This document shows positions 1 to 10,103 of a stretch of DNA of 64,000 nucleotides, piece by piece (position 1 is the stretch's first letter; the number at the start of each line of letters is the position of its first letter). Made by a program: the position numbers and the translations under genes. The notes below the pieces were generated by a model that ran no database searches, was not told the origin of the DNA, and saw only the letters and a list, made by a program, of their open reading frames with translations. The DNA is from Fulvia fulva (lineage: Eukaryota; Ascomycota; Dothideomycetes; Mycosphaerellales; Mycosphaerellaceae). The stretch is from positions 4,650,001 to 4,714,000 of the forward strand of contig NC_063015.1 of assembly GCF_020509005.1 (NCBI RefSeq). Reading direction: 5' to 3'.

Positions 1-302
1 GTGAAACTTTTGCACTTTTGCAAAGCTGTGGGTGAAGTCCTGGAAGGGCGAGACGTCATGCTGGTCAGTCAGTAAGCATGATGATCGAGAGTGTGAGTTT
101 TGTCTGCTCACTTGCGTGAGCCTTCATTCATGATGTTGTTGGAACGTACTATGCAGGAGGGGTATCATCATTGCAGCACCTGCTACATGCCACCTGTTTA
201 CGCCATCTTTCCACTCGAGCCATATCCATGTGCTCTTCTGAACGCCGTCGCTATGCATATCATCATGATCTCTGATCCATCATTGTACTCATGCTTGATC
301 TC
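1..302. other. Left-edge region without a gene
   Basis: This stretch lies downstream of the RPB11 stop codon, which is on the minus strand. I see no credible coding frame or repeat in it. It probably holds the RPB11 3' untranslated region. Confidence 0.5.
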
Positions 303-937
303 TTACAGATCAGCTCCAGCGCCGGCGATCTTCTTCAGCTCGAACTCCTTGGTGAACTCTTGGTCGAATTGCTGAAGCTCCGTCACCAGCTCCTTGCAGG
401 CAGTGACGACCGCCTCCTTTGGTTGGATGACGCCGTCTGTCTGCACGCGCAGCTTGAAGGTCGCGAAGAGCGGGTGGGGAACTTGGTAACCGGCGAAGAG
501 GACGTGGTCAGACTTGACGAGCTTTGCGCGGAGGAGGTTGCCGAGGGTGTGGTCCTCCTTGTTGAAGGTGAACATCGCAGCATTTGGGACACCTGGTGGA
601 TATCAGCATGGCACTTCATCTCATGTTACAACTGTATACTCACGAGTCTCTGGCTCGACCTCGACTTTCTTCTCGCCATCAGCGAGTATGAAGGACTCGT
701 ACCTTGGGTCCTCGTCAGCACCGGTGTCGATTTTGGTTCCGACATTGCCATTCAAGCGTGGATCGGTGTTGGCAGAGTAGTGGTTCTTGATGTGCAATTT
801 GTTGCCGCTATGAACAGGGTATGGACGAAGGCTGCCATCGAGGGCAGGCATCGCATCTCCCGCCATGGTGGTGGTCTTGCCTGACAATGCGCGACGGTGT
901 TTGGTGGATGGTGGACGTACCTGTCTGGAGCGTTCAT
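303..937 (-). CDS. rpb11: DNA-directed RNA polymerase II subunit RPB11
   Basis: RPB11 is a core subunit of nuclear RNA polymerase II that pairs with RPB3 in an alpha-like heterodimer. Three exons join in frame: 937-921 (start MNAPDR), 702-644 (YESFILADGEKKVEVEPETR) and 592-303 (VPNAAMFTFNKEDHTLGNLL onwards). They give 121 aa, matching the usual 120 aa. MNAPDR and KEDHTLGNL are family hallmarks. Introns are 218 and 51 nt with GT-AG ends, and intron 1 has a CTGAC branch 15 nt before its acceptor. Intron 1 is oddly open in the frame of exon 2 and holds an ATG with strong context at 866 (see findings). The 400-bp space to the next gene is shared with its promoter. Confidence 0.93.
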
Positions 938-1337
938 CTTTTGTGTGTGTCGCGACACCCGCGCCGCGATCGTGTGGTGGGGTAAAGAGGAAGTGAAGGC
1001 GTGAATGCAACAAATGCTGCGATTCTATCAGGTGTGAAGCTGTTCGTGCCTTCCTCGAGGTCGATCGAGGTTGAGCCACAAAGAGATCTCGCTAATGCAC
1101 GCTCGGGCCGCGATCAGCAAGAACCTTGTCGCGTCGCGTCGCACGTGATCGACACGAATTCGCGGAGATGTGGAAGTTGTACTGGGACCAACAACGTCAG
1201 CAAGAGCTCTCCAGAGGTTGTGGCTGTGTCATACCTCGCCGAAGTCGCTGCTGAGGATCTGTCGAAGTAAGTCGCGATGATCGTATATATGATCTGATAG
1301 TATCTCTGTGGTTCCTCGTCAAGATATTGAGATCAAG
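938..1337. promoter_or_regulatory. Divergent promoter region, rpb11 / nitronate monooxygenase
   Basis: These 400 bp separate the start codons of two divergently transcribed genes, so both promoters should lie here. I see no clear TATA box or binding site that I would defend individually. A TATATAT run at 1284-1290 is 50 nt before the plus-strand start codon. Confidence 0.35.
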
Positions 1338-2414
1338 ATGGAGCAAGTCAAGCAACTGAAAGCAGACTATCCCTGGACGCAGGCGCCTCTCGTGTCATGC
1401 GGTCCAATGCGACTGATAGCCCTGGCTTCACTGGCAACAGAGGTGTCACGAGCAGGTGGACTCGGCTTTATTGGTGCAGGAAGTGATGTGTCGACTTTGG
1501 GCGAAGAGCTTGAGAAGGCGAAGCAGCTGCAGGCAGGAGCTCAGCTTTTGAGAGATGTGACTGAGGTCATGCCCATTGGCATTGGCTTCCTATTGTGGGC
1601 GGGTGAAAAGCTATTGACAGATGCGCTGCCTCTTATTGAGAAGTACAAGCCGGCAGCTGTGTGGCTGTTCGCACCGAACGACTCATCTCAATTCCAAGCG
1701 TGGACGCGAGAGGTGAGGAGGGTCACGAACAGGCGAACTAAGATCTGGATCCAGGTTGGAACCGTCAAGGATGGCATTGATGCGACGAAGACATGTCAGC
1801 CCGATGTGCTTGTTATTCAAGGTCAAGATGCTGGTGGGCATGGACTTCAAGAGGCAGCTGGTCTGATTGCCCTACTGCCCGAGGTTGATGAAGCAGTATC
1901 TGCGCTTTGCAGCACAGCAAAGCTGAACAAGCCCGTTCTTACTGCCGCAGGAGGCATCATGGACGGTCGAGGTGCTGCTGCAGCTCTCACTCTTGGAGCC
2001 TTTGGCGTGACATTGGGTACTCGCTACTTGGTGGCACCAGAGTCAAACATTGCCAAAGGATATCGAGATGCAGTCCTCGCGGCTTCAGATGGAGGGCCCA
2101 ATACAGCTCGAGGGAAGCTGTACGACACACTTCGCGGCACACGAGACTGGCCAGAACGCTTTGGTGGTCGTAGCGTGCTCAACGAGACCTGGCATGATGC
2201 GCAGAAAGGCATGAGCCTGGAAGAGAACCAGAAGCTGTACGACGAGGCAATGAAGCAAGGTGATGCAGGCTGGGGCCAGGGAGCACGGTTGACGACTTAT
2301 GCCGGTGCTGGCGTTGGCCTCGCAAACAGCATCAAGTCTGCTGCGCGGATCACTGAGGAGGTCCGAGATGATGCGAAGCGGATCTTGAAGCAGACAAGCA
2401 AGTACGTGATATAG
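1338..2414 (+). CDS. Nitronate monooxygenase (2-nitropropane dioxygenase family)
   Basis: This enzyme class is an FMN-dependent TIM-barrel flavoprotein that oxidises alkyl nitronates such as propionate 3-nitronate. The 358-aa single-exon protein shows the family order: CGPM near the N-terminus, the glycine-rich ARAGGLGFIG-like stretch (here SRAGGLGFIGAG), QGQDAGGHG in the FMN phosphate-binding region, and the C-terminal AAGGIMDGRGAAAALTLGA followed by GTRYL. The reading frame is open upstream to 1308 without an ATG, so I place the start at the first ATG, 1338. No signal peptide is visible, so a cytosolic or peroxisomal location is plausible. It has no functional link to its neighbours. Confidence 0.9.
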   Translation: MEQVKQLKADYPWTQAPLVSCGPMRLIALASLATEVSRAGGLGFIGAGSDVSTLGEELEKAKQLQAGAQLLRDVTEVMPIGIGFLLWAGEKLLTDALPLIEKYKPAAVWLFAPNDSSQFQAWTREVRRVTNRRTKIWIQVGTVKDGIDATKTCQPDVLVIQGQDAGGHGLQEAAGLIALLPEVDEAVSALCSTAKLNKPVLTAAGGIMDGRGAAAALTLGAFGVTLGTRYLVAPESNIAKGYRDAVLAASDGGPNTARGKLYDTLRGTRDWPERFGGRSVLNETWHDAQKGMSLEENQKLYDEAMKQGDAGWGQGARLTTYAGAGVGLANSIKSAARITEEVRDDAKRILKQTSKYVI

Positions 2415-2611
2415 CTGCGTTCGAAGCCCAGAGGGCGAGGTGCGCTTCGATCATTCGCGTGAGCATCCATGAATTCTTGTCGTTTCAACCAACGGCGAAG
2501 CTAGTGCGGGCGTGCGCGCTTGCCTTGTTTACATATTCACCTCAAGCTCGACCTTGGGCTGCACGCATCGCCACGACTCACATACGCACGACCCGCTACC
2601 GAGTCAGCATC

Positions 2612-4104
2612 ATGGCGATCGACATGCCCGACAATATGCGCCCACCAAAAGGAATCAACGCCGCCGCCTGGCAGTTCATCGACCTGGTGAATGAGAGCCA
2701 CAATATCGTGACCGCGAGTGATCTCTACGCATATCACGTACTACCAAGTATTACTGCAGACCTCGAAGCCATGGGCGTTACCCTCGATCAAGAATATCAT
2801 GCTGATTGCCATGCCGAAACGCGATGGAAGTTCCTCGATGCTCAACAAAAAAAGTACTGGAAGAAGCGGGTCAAGGAGTACAGAGCTGGATTTCTTCAAC
2901 CTCTTGAGAGGAGCACATACGAGTACTTCTGCGCTGAGCGCCACTCGATGCAAGACGACGATTGCAGTGACGCCGACGACTCTACACGCACCCTCGACGG
3001 CTCCTCGACACCGTTCAAGTTCCTTCGTACTATCACGAAAGCTCAGGTCACATCTGATTTTGAGTCAGCTCAGAAGGTGACATCAAAGTCGAGGGGCGAA
3101 CCACCGATGGAGAAGGCACGGCTACACCCCACTCGTTCTCCTGTCAGTCGTCCGACTTTCAACGCTTCGGCTGTCGCGAAGCTCGAAGCAGCTCTACAGG
3201 AAGCGGGTCCTAAAGCTCCAACGAACAACCCAGCACGCAGTACATCAACTGTCAAGAAGGTTCGCACACCTGGTGCTCCAGTGGTAACCGCACCTCCAGC
3301 CAAGAACAATACCAAGAAGGTGAATGCACTTCGTGTCAGAGGTGTGCAATACAGCAAGCACGATGACGCGATAGTGCACCTTCTTGGCGGACCTGCGATG
3401 CATTTACAGTGTCCAGACTATACGACCGGCATCTCCACCATCCTTTGCGACATTGCCAAGCGCATGCAAAAGGATACAACATTGACGCTACGAGGACGCT
3501 ATCATGGCGTGAGGATCAACTTCGATCCGCGTGCTAGCGATGTCACCAGTATCAGAGCAAGACTTCTGGCTGCAGAAGCGAACGGCGAGACGATCGACCC
3601 GGGTCAGCGCAAGCTATGGAACCCGAAAGCTAAGATGGGATTCGTGTTACGATTCCTGGTGGACTGGAATCGTAATTCTCGTGCTTTCCAAGATTGTACA
3701 TCGACCGGCATCAAGCCAAAGACTGCTCATCGCTGCATGAATGAGTATACCTCGCGCTGGACTTGGCTCGAATGCTTGGCTGGCGTGATTGGTCCAGTCA
3801 CCTACGCACGACGCGACGTTGTGATCTGCACCATCATGCAGCTCCTGCGTGAGCGAGCGAAGCAGCTGGTAGGTTGAGACATGAACTTTCGCAAAATAAG
3901 CTTTGCTGACAGATCGTAAAGTGTCCTGCTGCGTTGACGACTGGTGTGTATGGCCTCTTGGAGCATGATGGCAACTTTGGGCGTCAGCTTTCTTCCTGCT
4001 TCACCTACACGACACTATCATCAGAGGAGTACTGTGACTTGATGGAACAGAAGATGTTCGACCTGGGCCGCAAGTACAACATACTCTATCTGACGGAGAG
4101 ATGA
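2612..4104 (+). CDS. Hypothetical protein, 482 aa
   Basis: I do not recognise this protein. Two exons, 2612-3868 and 3913-4104, are joined by a 44-nt intron with GTAGGT donor and a CTGAC branch directly before the AG. Splicing replaces a premature stop with a further 63 codons ending in KYNILYLTER. The N-terminal 110 residues are rich in aromatic and charged residues (KKYWKKRVKEYR) and look folded. Residues about 130-230 are low-complexity Ser/Thr/Pro/Lys, and the C-terminal 230 residues look folded again. No signal peptide or membrane segment is seen. The ATG at 2612 is the first in frame; the frame is open further upstream but has no ATG. Confidence 0.7.
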
Positions 4105-4413
4105 ATGGATGATCGCGCGTAGCTTGTCAGACTGCCAGGCCATGCAAAGACACCGCGATCTGCGGAATACTGTTGGGATATGGTACTATCATCTGGTAGC
4201 TTCTAGATGTCTGCAAAGTTTACTGTAGACAATGTACCATCGACTCGTGCATGCATCGCTCCTTCCTCATGTGAACGCCAAGGGTAATGCTTGCAATTCT
4301 CTGAAACAACGCCACTAACGGTCCGAGCTGCGCGGACAACACTTCTTGCTCAAGCTCGATGTCAACTTCGTCGCAGCATCACGAGACAACAGTGACCATC
4401 AGATATTGCCGCC
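4105..4413. other. Intergenic, about 310 bp
   Basis: This gap lies between two plus-strand genes and must hold the promoter of the downstream repeat protein. The start codon at 4414 sits in a GCCGCCATG context. I see nothing else in it. Confidence 0.4.
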
Positions 4414-6027
4414 ATGCCTAAAGGCAAACTCAAGGTCCCAAAGGGCTCCAACAAGTCCATGATGAAGAAGGAGCGGAAGCTGTTGGCCTTTCTACAGCAA
4501 GATGGTCAGCTTCGGTCCGATGCAGAACTGCACGACCTACTACGATGGGGCAACACGCATGGCTTCAACACTCGTCTTGAGCTCCGACAACTCATCAATG
4601 GCAACTTGCCGCAAGGCACATCCGGGCGCTGTTTGGATGATCTGCGCCTGAAGCCAGTATACAGCGAGCGGGTGCTGTTGGACCACCTACGATCCACTTG
4701 GCGACTGCCTGCAAACGCGAATAGGCAGAGCCTACTGGAATGGGGCCAGCTCAACGGACGTACTACGTGGCAATCCCTTCGACAATTGGGCAACAACATC
4801 GTACGGGGCGACAGTAGCCTGCCGCCACCACCGCCTGCCAAACGTGCACCTGCGGCCAATACCCTGCCTTCGGCATCTGCGGCGGGATCTTTGGCGCAGC
4901 ACAAGCTCAGATCGAAGATAACGGTGCTGGCACATCAGGCGTGCGATCTGATCGACTGTGAGAACAGTGATGCAGCAGCCATGAATTGGACGAAGATGGC
5001 ATCGGATATGACGCCGTCGGATCTGGCCATACTCACGCATCTGCAGCTCATTGGTCAGCTGCCGCTCCAGGCAAATCTGCAGAGCCTGCTGGCACTGGGT
5101 CGCGAATGCGAATTCAGTAGAAATGCCTTGCGTGAAGCAGGCAATGAGATCCGTTTCGGCGAGCCTTGCGAGTCGCAAGAGGCATATCGAGAGCGCCTGG
5201 GATATCTCGCACGTCAGGGTGTCGAATGCATGAGAAGCGCGCTGCAGAATGAGACTCCCGGTGTGGATGGCAAGAGAATCGCTGCAATCGAGTTTATCAA
5301 CCGATTCAAGCTTGATGAACAGGAGCCGGGCCAGCATTTGTGGAGGCAGACTTCCACGCGAGACGAAGATCTTGTCGACTACAAATACCCAAGCGCCTTT
5401 ACAACAGCGAGGCTGGACAACGCGAACCAGAGTCGCAGCAGACCACTCGATGCGCCCGCGTCGCCGCTCATGACAGAGCCGTGGATGTCCCCTCGGCAGG
5501 AGCCACTACTTCAGCCAGACATGTCGTTACACGCGGCTGGCGATCAGATGATCAACGACCAGCCGGCGTCGCGCTCGACAGCCCAGCATGCATGGCCAGA
5601 GCACATGAAGACTCTTGCGCAGTCCTTCGACGAGACAGACCAAGACGAGCAGACCCTCGAGGAGCGCGAGAACCGCGGGTTCACCGTCGACGACCTCACC
5701 AACTTCGATGCAGTCCAGACGAAGCGCTTTAGTGACTTGCACGAGCTCGATCCGATGCGGCGCCACGGACAGCAGCAGGCTCTGTCGTGTTTCACTACTG
5801 CAGGTATCGCAAAGCACAAACGCTCAAGCCTCTTCGCACTGCCAGACGATCGTAACAGAGATGGTTGGCATGTCGATGCTGGTGACACGAGTGTCTTCGA
5901 GAACAATCTCGCCTCCGAGCTGGAAAATGGTGTCTTCGTCCAGTACGATAGAGAGCTGGATCTCCCTGCTCGTCTTCACGTCACGAATGGCAAGCTGCTT
6001 GATGACATGGACATCGATGGTGTTTAA
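4414..6027 (+). CDS. Hypothetical protein with three-fold internal repeat, 537 aa
   Basis: I do not recognise a named family. The N-terminus is basic (MPKGKLKVPKGSNKSMMKK). Three imperfect units of about 43 residues follow, near residues 26-70, 88-132 and 195-240. They share the pattern L-x2-L-x4-L-(P)-x2-A-x2-x-LL-x-(W/L)G-x8-LR-x2-GN-x-I-x-G: unit 1 has LHDLLRWGNTHGF, unit 2 QSLLEWGQLNGR and unit 3 QSLLALGRECEF. This suggests a helical tandem fold of the kind used for nucleic-acid or protein binding. The C-terminal half is acidic and probably disordered. Single exon, no signal peptide; the basic N-terminus would suit a nuclear or nucleolar protein. Confidence 0.75.
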   Translation: MPKGKLKVPKGSNKSMMKKERKLLAFLQQDGQLRSDAELHDLLRWGNTHGFNTRLELRQLINGNLPQGTSGRCLDDLRLKPVYSERVLLDHLRSTWRLPANANRQSLLEWGQLNGRTTWQSLRQLGNNIVRGDSSLPPPPPAKRAPAANTLPSASAAGSLAQHKLRSKITVLAHQACDLIDCENSDAAAMNWTKMASDMTPSDLAILTHLQLIGQLPLQANLQSLLALGRECEFSRNALREAGNEIRFGEPCESQEAYRERLGYLARQGVECMRSALQNETPGVDGKRIAAIEFINRFKLDEQEPGQHLWRQTSTRDEDLVDYKYPSAFTTARLDNANQSRSRPLDAPASPLMTEPWMSPRQEPLLQPDMSLHAAGDQMINDQPASRSTAQHAWPEHMKTLAQSFDETDQDEQTLEERENRGFTVDDLTNFDAVQTKRFSDLHELDPMRRHGQQQALSCFTTAGIAKHKRSSLFALPDDRNRDGWHVDAGDTSVFENNLASELENGVFVQYDRELDLPARLHVTNGKLLDDMDIDGV

Positions 6028-6429
6028 GAGGTGTGATCTGGTATCGATGTGCACCACCTTACTGAAGCGGTGGGCTATCGCCGACCGTCAAGTCCTGGAA
6101 GGAGAAGTCGTCGAGCTCTCCTGGAGATGAAGAATGATATCGCCGTGAACGCGTACGAGACCGGAGAAGTTGGAGAAGAAAGCGGCATTTGCTCTCGGCT
6201 CAGATCTCGCCGAGCCCTAATTGCTCTGCAGGGGTCGTTCCTCCGCTCCTACTGTACTCTCCATACTTTGGCTGCGTGCGCAGGCACAGCATCTCGGTAC
6301 TCACACATGACCCAGGTCATCGTGCGGAAGCCTAGCTGAAAGGCGTTCCGAATTGTTGCTATATATGTAGCGTAGTCCGGGAATGATCAGTTTGTATCAC
6401 GTCCCTATCTCTCAACCCATTTGCCCACC
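6028..6429. other. Intergenic, about 400 bp
   Basis: This is the promoter region of the FAD monooxygenase. Apart from the TATA-like run listed separately, I see no gene or repeat. Confidence 0.4.
6360..6367 (+). promoter_or_regulatory. TATA-like element
   Basis: TATATATG lies 63-70 nt upstream of the monooxygenase start codon, a sensible position for a fungal TATA box with a short leader. The assignment rests on sequence and spacing alone. Confidence 0.3.
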
Positions 6430-7799
6430 ATGACAGCAGCACCCAAGACTAATGTATCGCCGCTCGACATCAAGATCGTAGGAGCCGGCATGGCAGGCCT
6501 GAGTGCTGCTATATCCTGTGCTCTGGCTGGTCACAATGTCGTGGTATTGGAGGGCGCCAGAGAGCTGGCAGAGGTTTGTGCTGAGCCAGAGCTGATCACG
6601 AACAGCCGCTGAATAAGAAGCAGGTAGGTGCCGGCTTCCAAGTTACGCCCAATGGCTGTAGAGTACTTCAGCAGTACGGCCTCCTCGAAGACCTTAGACG
6701 ATCAGCGGCAGAACCGACACTATTGCAAGTGCGGAGATGGTCGGATGGCAAGGTCCTGTCGAGGACGGACGACTTCAACGTGGAGATGAAGAGCAAGTAC
6801 AATGCGCCATTCTGGGATCTGCATAGGGTCGATGTGCAGCGAGCACTGGCAGCAAAAGCAAAAGAGCTGGGCGTTGAGGTCCGGCTGGGGTCGAGAATAG
6901 AGGACGTCGATTTCGATCAGGCGACGATCCGGCTCGCCAGTGGAGAAACACTACAAGCAGACCTTATTGTAGGCGCAGACGGCCTCTGGTCGAAGTGCAG
7001 ACAAAAGTTCTTGATGTCTAAAGGCCTTGAACCGGATATTCCGATACCGACCGGCGACCTCGCCTACCGCATCGTGCTGGAAGTCAACGAAGTCAAGAGT
7101 CAGGAAGTGAAGGACTGGATATCACAGCCCACATGCCAATTCTGGATCGGGCCCGAAGCACACGTAGTCGCCTACTCCGTTCGCAACGGTCAAATGATCA
7201 ACATCGTCCTCCTCGTCCCCGACAACCTCCCACCCGACGTCTCTAAGCAATCAGGATCTCTCGAAGAAATGCGAGCAATCTTCAACCACTGGGACCCCAT
7301 GCTCAACCGCTTCCTCGACGAGGTCAAATCCGTCGAAAAGTGGAAACTCATGCACGGCGCCGAACTCGACAGCTGGATCAGCCCGAAGTCAAACTTCGTC
7401 TTCGTCGGCGACGCATGTCACTCCATGCTTCCCTACCTCGCTCAAGGCGCCAATAGCGCGATCGAGGATGGTGCAGTGCTTGGTAACATCCTAACAGCGG
7501 TCGAATCGAGATCGCAACTGCCTGCTGCGTTGAAGTTGCATGAGCAACTACGCAAGAAGAGGGGCGAAGCAATTGTTAGAGAGACGTTTGCGCAACGCAA
7601 AGATTTCCATATGCCGGATGGGGAGGAGCAAGCGAAGCGTGATGAGCTAATGTTGGGCCAGCTGGGAAAGCAGATTGAGGGCAAGTTTCCGTCGAGGTGG
7701 CAATGCCCGGAGGTGCAGCCTTGGTTGTATGGGTATGATGCGAAGGAGGAGGTTGAGAGGGCACTGAAGGCACAGCCCCTGGCGAGCGTCTCGGCATAG
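6430..7799 (+). CDS. FAD-dependent monooxygenase, salicylate-hydroxylase-like
   Basis: This is a class A flavoprotein monooxygenase of the group that hydroxylates or decarboxylates aromatic acids with NAD(P)H and O2. Exons 6430-6573 and 6624-7799, joined by a 50-nt intron, give 439 aa. Motifs in order are the dinucleotide fold VGAGMAGLSAAISCALAGHN near residue 18, VGAGFQVTPNG just after the splice junction, the DG motif IVGADGLWS, and the GD motif VFVGDACHSMLPYLAQGAN with which FAD ribityl contacts are made. Without the splice the frame ends at once, so the intron is well supported. No signal peptide, so probably cytosolic. It is adjacent to an MFS transporter and a questin-oxidase-like gene, which together suggest an aromatic-compound pathway. 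Confidence 0.9.
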
Positions 7800-8025
7800 G
7801 GCTCGGTACACAATTGTTTGCACCAAGATCTGATCGTGCCATGTGCAGATCTCTTGGGACTAGTCAGATGTTTGTGGATCGTGGGTAGACCATGGTGAAT
7901 GCTGTGAGCAACTTCGATATGTCTAGGCTGCTTCGTTGGCAGATCGATCGGATGTTTCATTCTACTTTCTGCTTGCCTCACACAGAAAAAAGACATTCCA
8001 AGCCCCACCTACATACGCCTGCAAT

Positions 8026-10073
8026 ATGGACGACCACTTCTACAGCCATCGGTGGTCTGACCTGGAGCGTGCCCATAATGATCCAATGGAAGGCCCTTCC
8101 AATCACAGAAAGGCTGAGCCTCAATCCCGCTGGAGCACGTCGTCAAGTTCGCAAAATGAAAAGGACCCAGCCATCAAGCATAAGGACGATGACCCTATGG
8201 AGGGCCCATCGAATTACAGGGAACTCGAGGACCGCTTCCACAGTGCTGCGGCAAGACCAAAAAGCCAGCATGACTCCATAAACCAGCTCCACGTTGACAA
8301 CAGTACAATGGCAGCTCTACAAGGTGACAGAGTCTCCTTCCAACCCGGTCTAAACACCAGAACCACATCCCCAAAGTCTCCTAGCCCAACCCGCGGCCGC
8401 CACAAAGCCCGCAAATCCTTCGCAGCCCGAGCGTCCCAACACATCTTCCAAATGCGCCTCAGCAAGCCCTCCACCTGGGTCCCCAAGGGCAACGAACGCA
8501 CTCCCTCTGAAGGTAGCTTCCCCCTTCCCCGTCCGGTCTTGCCCTTACTAACAACCCGCTTCCTCTCCCAGAGTACGAACCCGGCACCCTCATCTCCAAC
8601 GACCCCAACGACCCCCACAACTGGTCCGAATTCCAGAAGAAGCTCACATACCTTACGATCTGCCTCTTCTGCTTTCTCGCCAACGTTAACGCCAGTGCTT
8701 TCACCGTCGCTACCGTTGCCTTGATTCGAACTTTTCGCATATCACCGACGCAAGCGACAGCCCTCACGGCTTTGAACGTCCTGACATTTGGACTGGGCAA
8801 TCTGATTTGGGTGCCTGTCATGAGGATCCTGGGCAAGAAGCCAGTGTACTTGATGGCGATTGTGGTGTTGATTGTGACGAATGTATGGAGTTGCGTTGCG
8901 GGATCTTATGGGAGCTTATTAGCGGCCAGGATGTGTTCAGGGTTGGGTGCCGCGGCTGCTGATGCGACGGTGCCGAGCGTGGTGAACGATCTTTGGCATG
9001 GGAGGAGGAAAGCAGAGAAGTTAATGTGGTTCTCGGGAGCTCTGGCAAGCGGGATCTTTCTGGGTCCATTGATTAATGCGTGGGTTGTTGAAAGGCATGG
9101 ATGGAGATGGACGCCGGGGTGGTTGGCAGGGGCGTTTGGGGTGATGTTTGTGCTTGCGTTTCTGTTCATCCGGGAAACAACGTATCGATTGTCGACGGGA
9201 ATGTGGAGTGAGGAGGAGAAGCCAAGGAAGAAGGGGTTCGTGGGGTGGATGAGTCTGACGATCGGGAGGGAGCGGGAGAAGAATGCTGGGGAGGTTGTGG
9301 TGCAGACTTTGAGGGATATCGTGGGCATGACGGTATACGTGCAGGTCCTTTGGGCAAGCTGTTTGATCGGGGTCATTGTCGGATGGACCATCATAATCCA
9401 GATCACAGCCGGGCAAGTCTTTACAAGGCCGGCGGCACAGGGCGGTGCGTACCACTGGAGACTTGGGCTAGTCGGCGTCTTTCACATCGCCGGCTGGCTT
9501 GGAGCCATCACGGCGGGAAGAGTCGGCGGGCGGTTCGCAGATGCTCTAGCCACCAGAGCGCAGATGCGGCAGCGCCTACCACAACGGCCTCCACAGTGCC
9601 GGATGCAGACGCTTGCCTTCTGGGCTCCAGTATGCCCCATTGGACTCATCATCTACGGCGTGTGCGTTGCGAAGACTACGCTCTGGGTCGGTCCGGCTTT
9701 TGGATATGCGATTCATTCTTTCGGCTTCGCTGCGATTGCGAACATTGGCATCACGTATGTGGTCGATTGTTTTGGAGAACTGGCGAGCGAAGGGTTGGTC
9801 AGCCTGTTCATCATCAGGAACATCATCGGTGTCGTTTGCAGCTTCTATTGCAACCCGTGGATTGCAAGAGACGGCATGCCAGCGGCGTTTGGCACTATGG
9901 CTGCGTTGGAGTGGATATTGCTGGCATGTGCGGTCCCGATGTTCTTCTTCCACGACCGCCTGCTTACCTGGACGAAGACATATGGACCTGCAGTGCGACT
10001 TCCAGCTCCGACACATCCACACACTGACCAGACCGAAATGCAGACGATTCACCCACCAGCGGAGTCAGTATGA
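8026..10073 (+). CDS. MFS transporter (DHA1-like)
   Basis: This is a major-facilitator membrane transporter, predicted in the plasma membrane, substrate unknown. Exons 8026-8512 and 8572-10073 are joined by a 59-nt intron with a strong CTAAC branch, giving 662 aa. The first 180 residues are a long, Ser/Pro-rich cytosolic tail containing the repeated phrase DPMEGPSN at two sites. The NDPHNW motif just before the first membrane span is typical of fungal DHA1 multidrug-type carriers. Hydrophobic spans follow through to about residue 630, with the LxxxRxxxG-type loop (LLAARMCSGLG) after TM3-4. Its stop codon is only 30 bp from the stop of the convergent DUF4243 gene. Confidence 0.85.
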
Positions 10074-10103
10074 TTGTGATAGAGCTATACACGATAACCG
10101 TGA

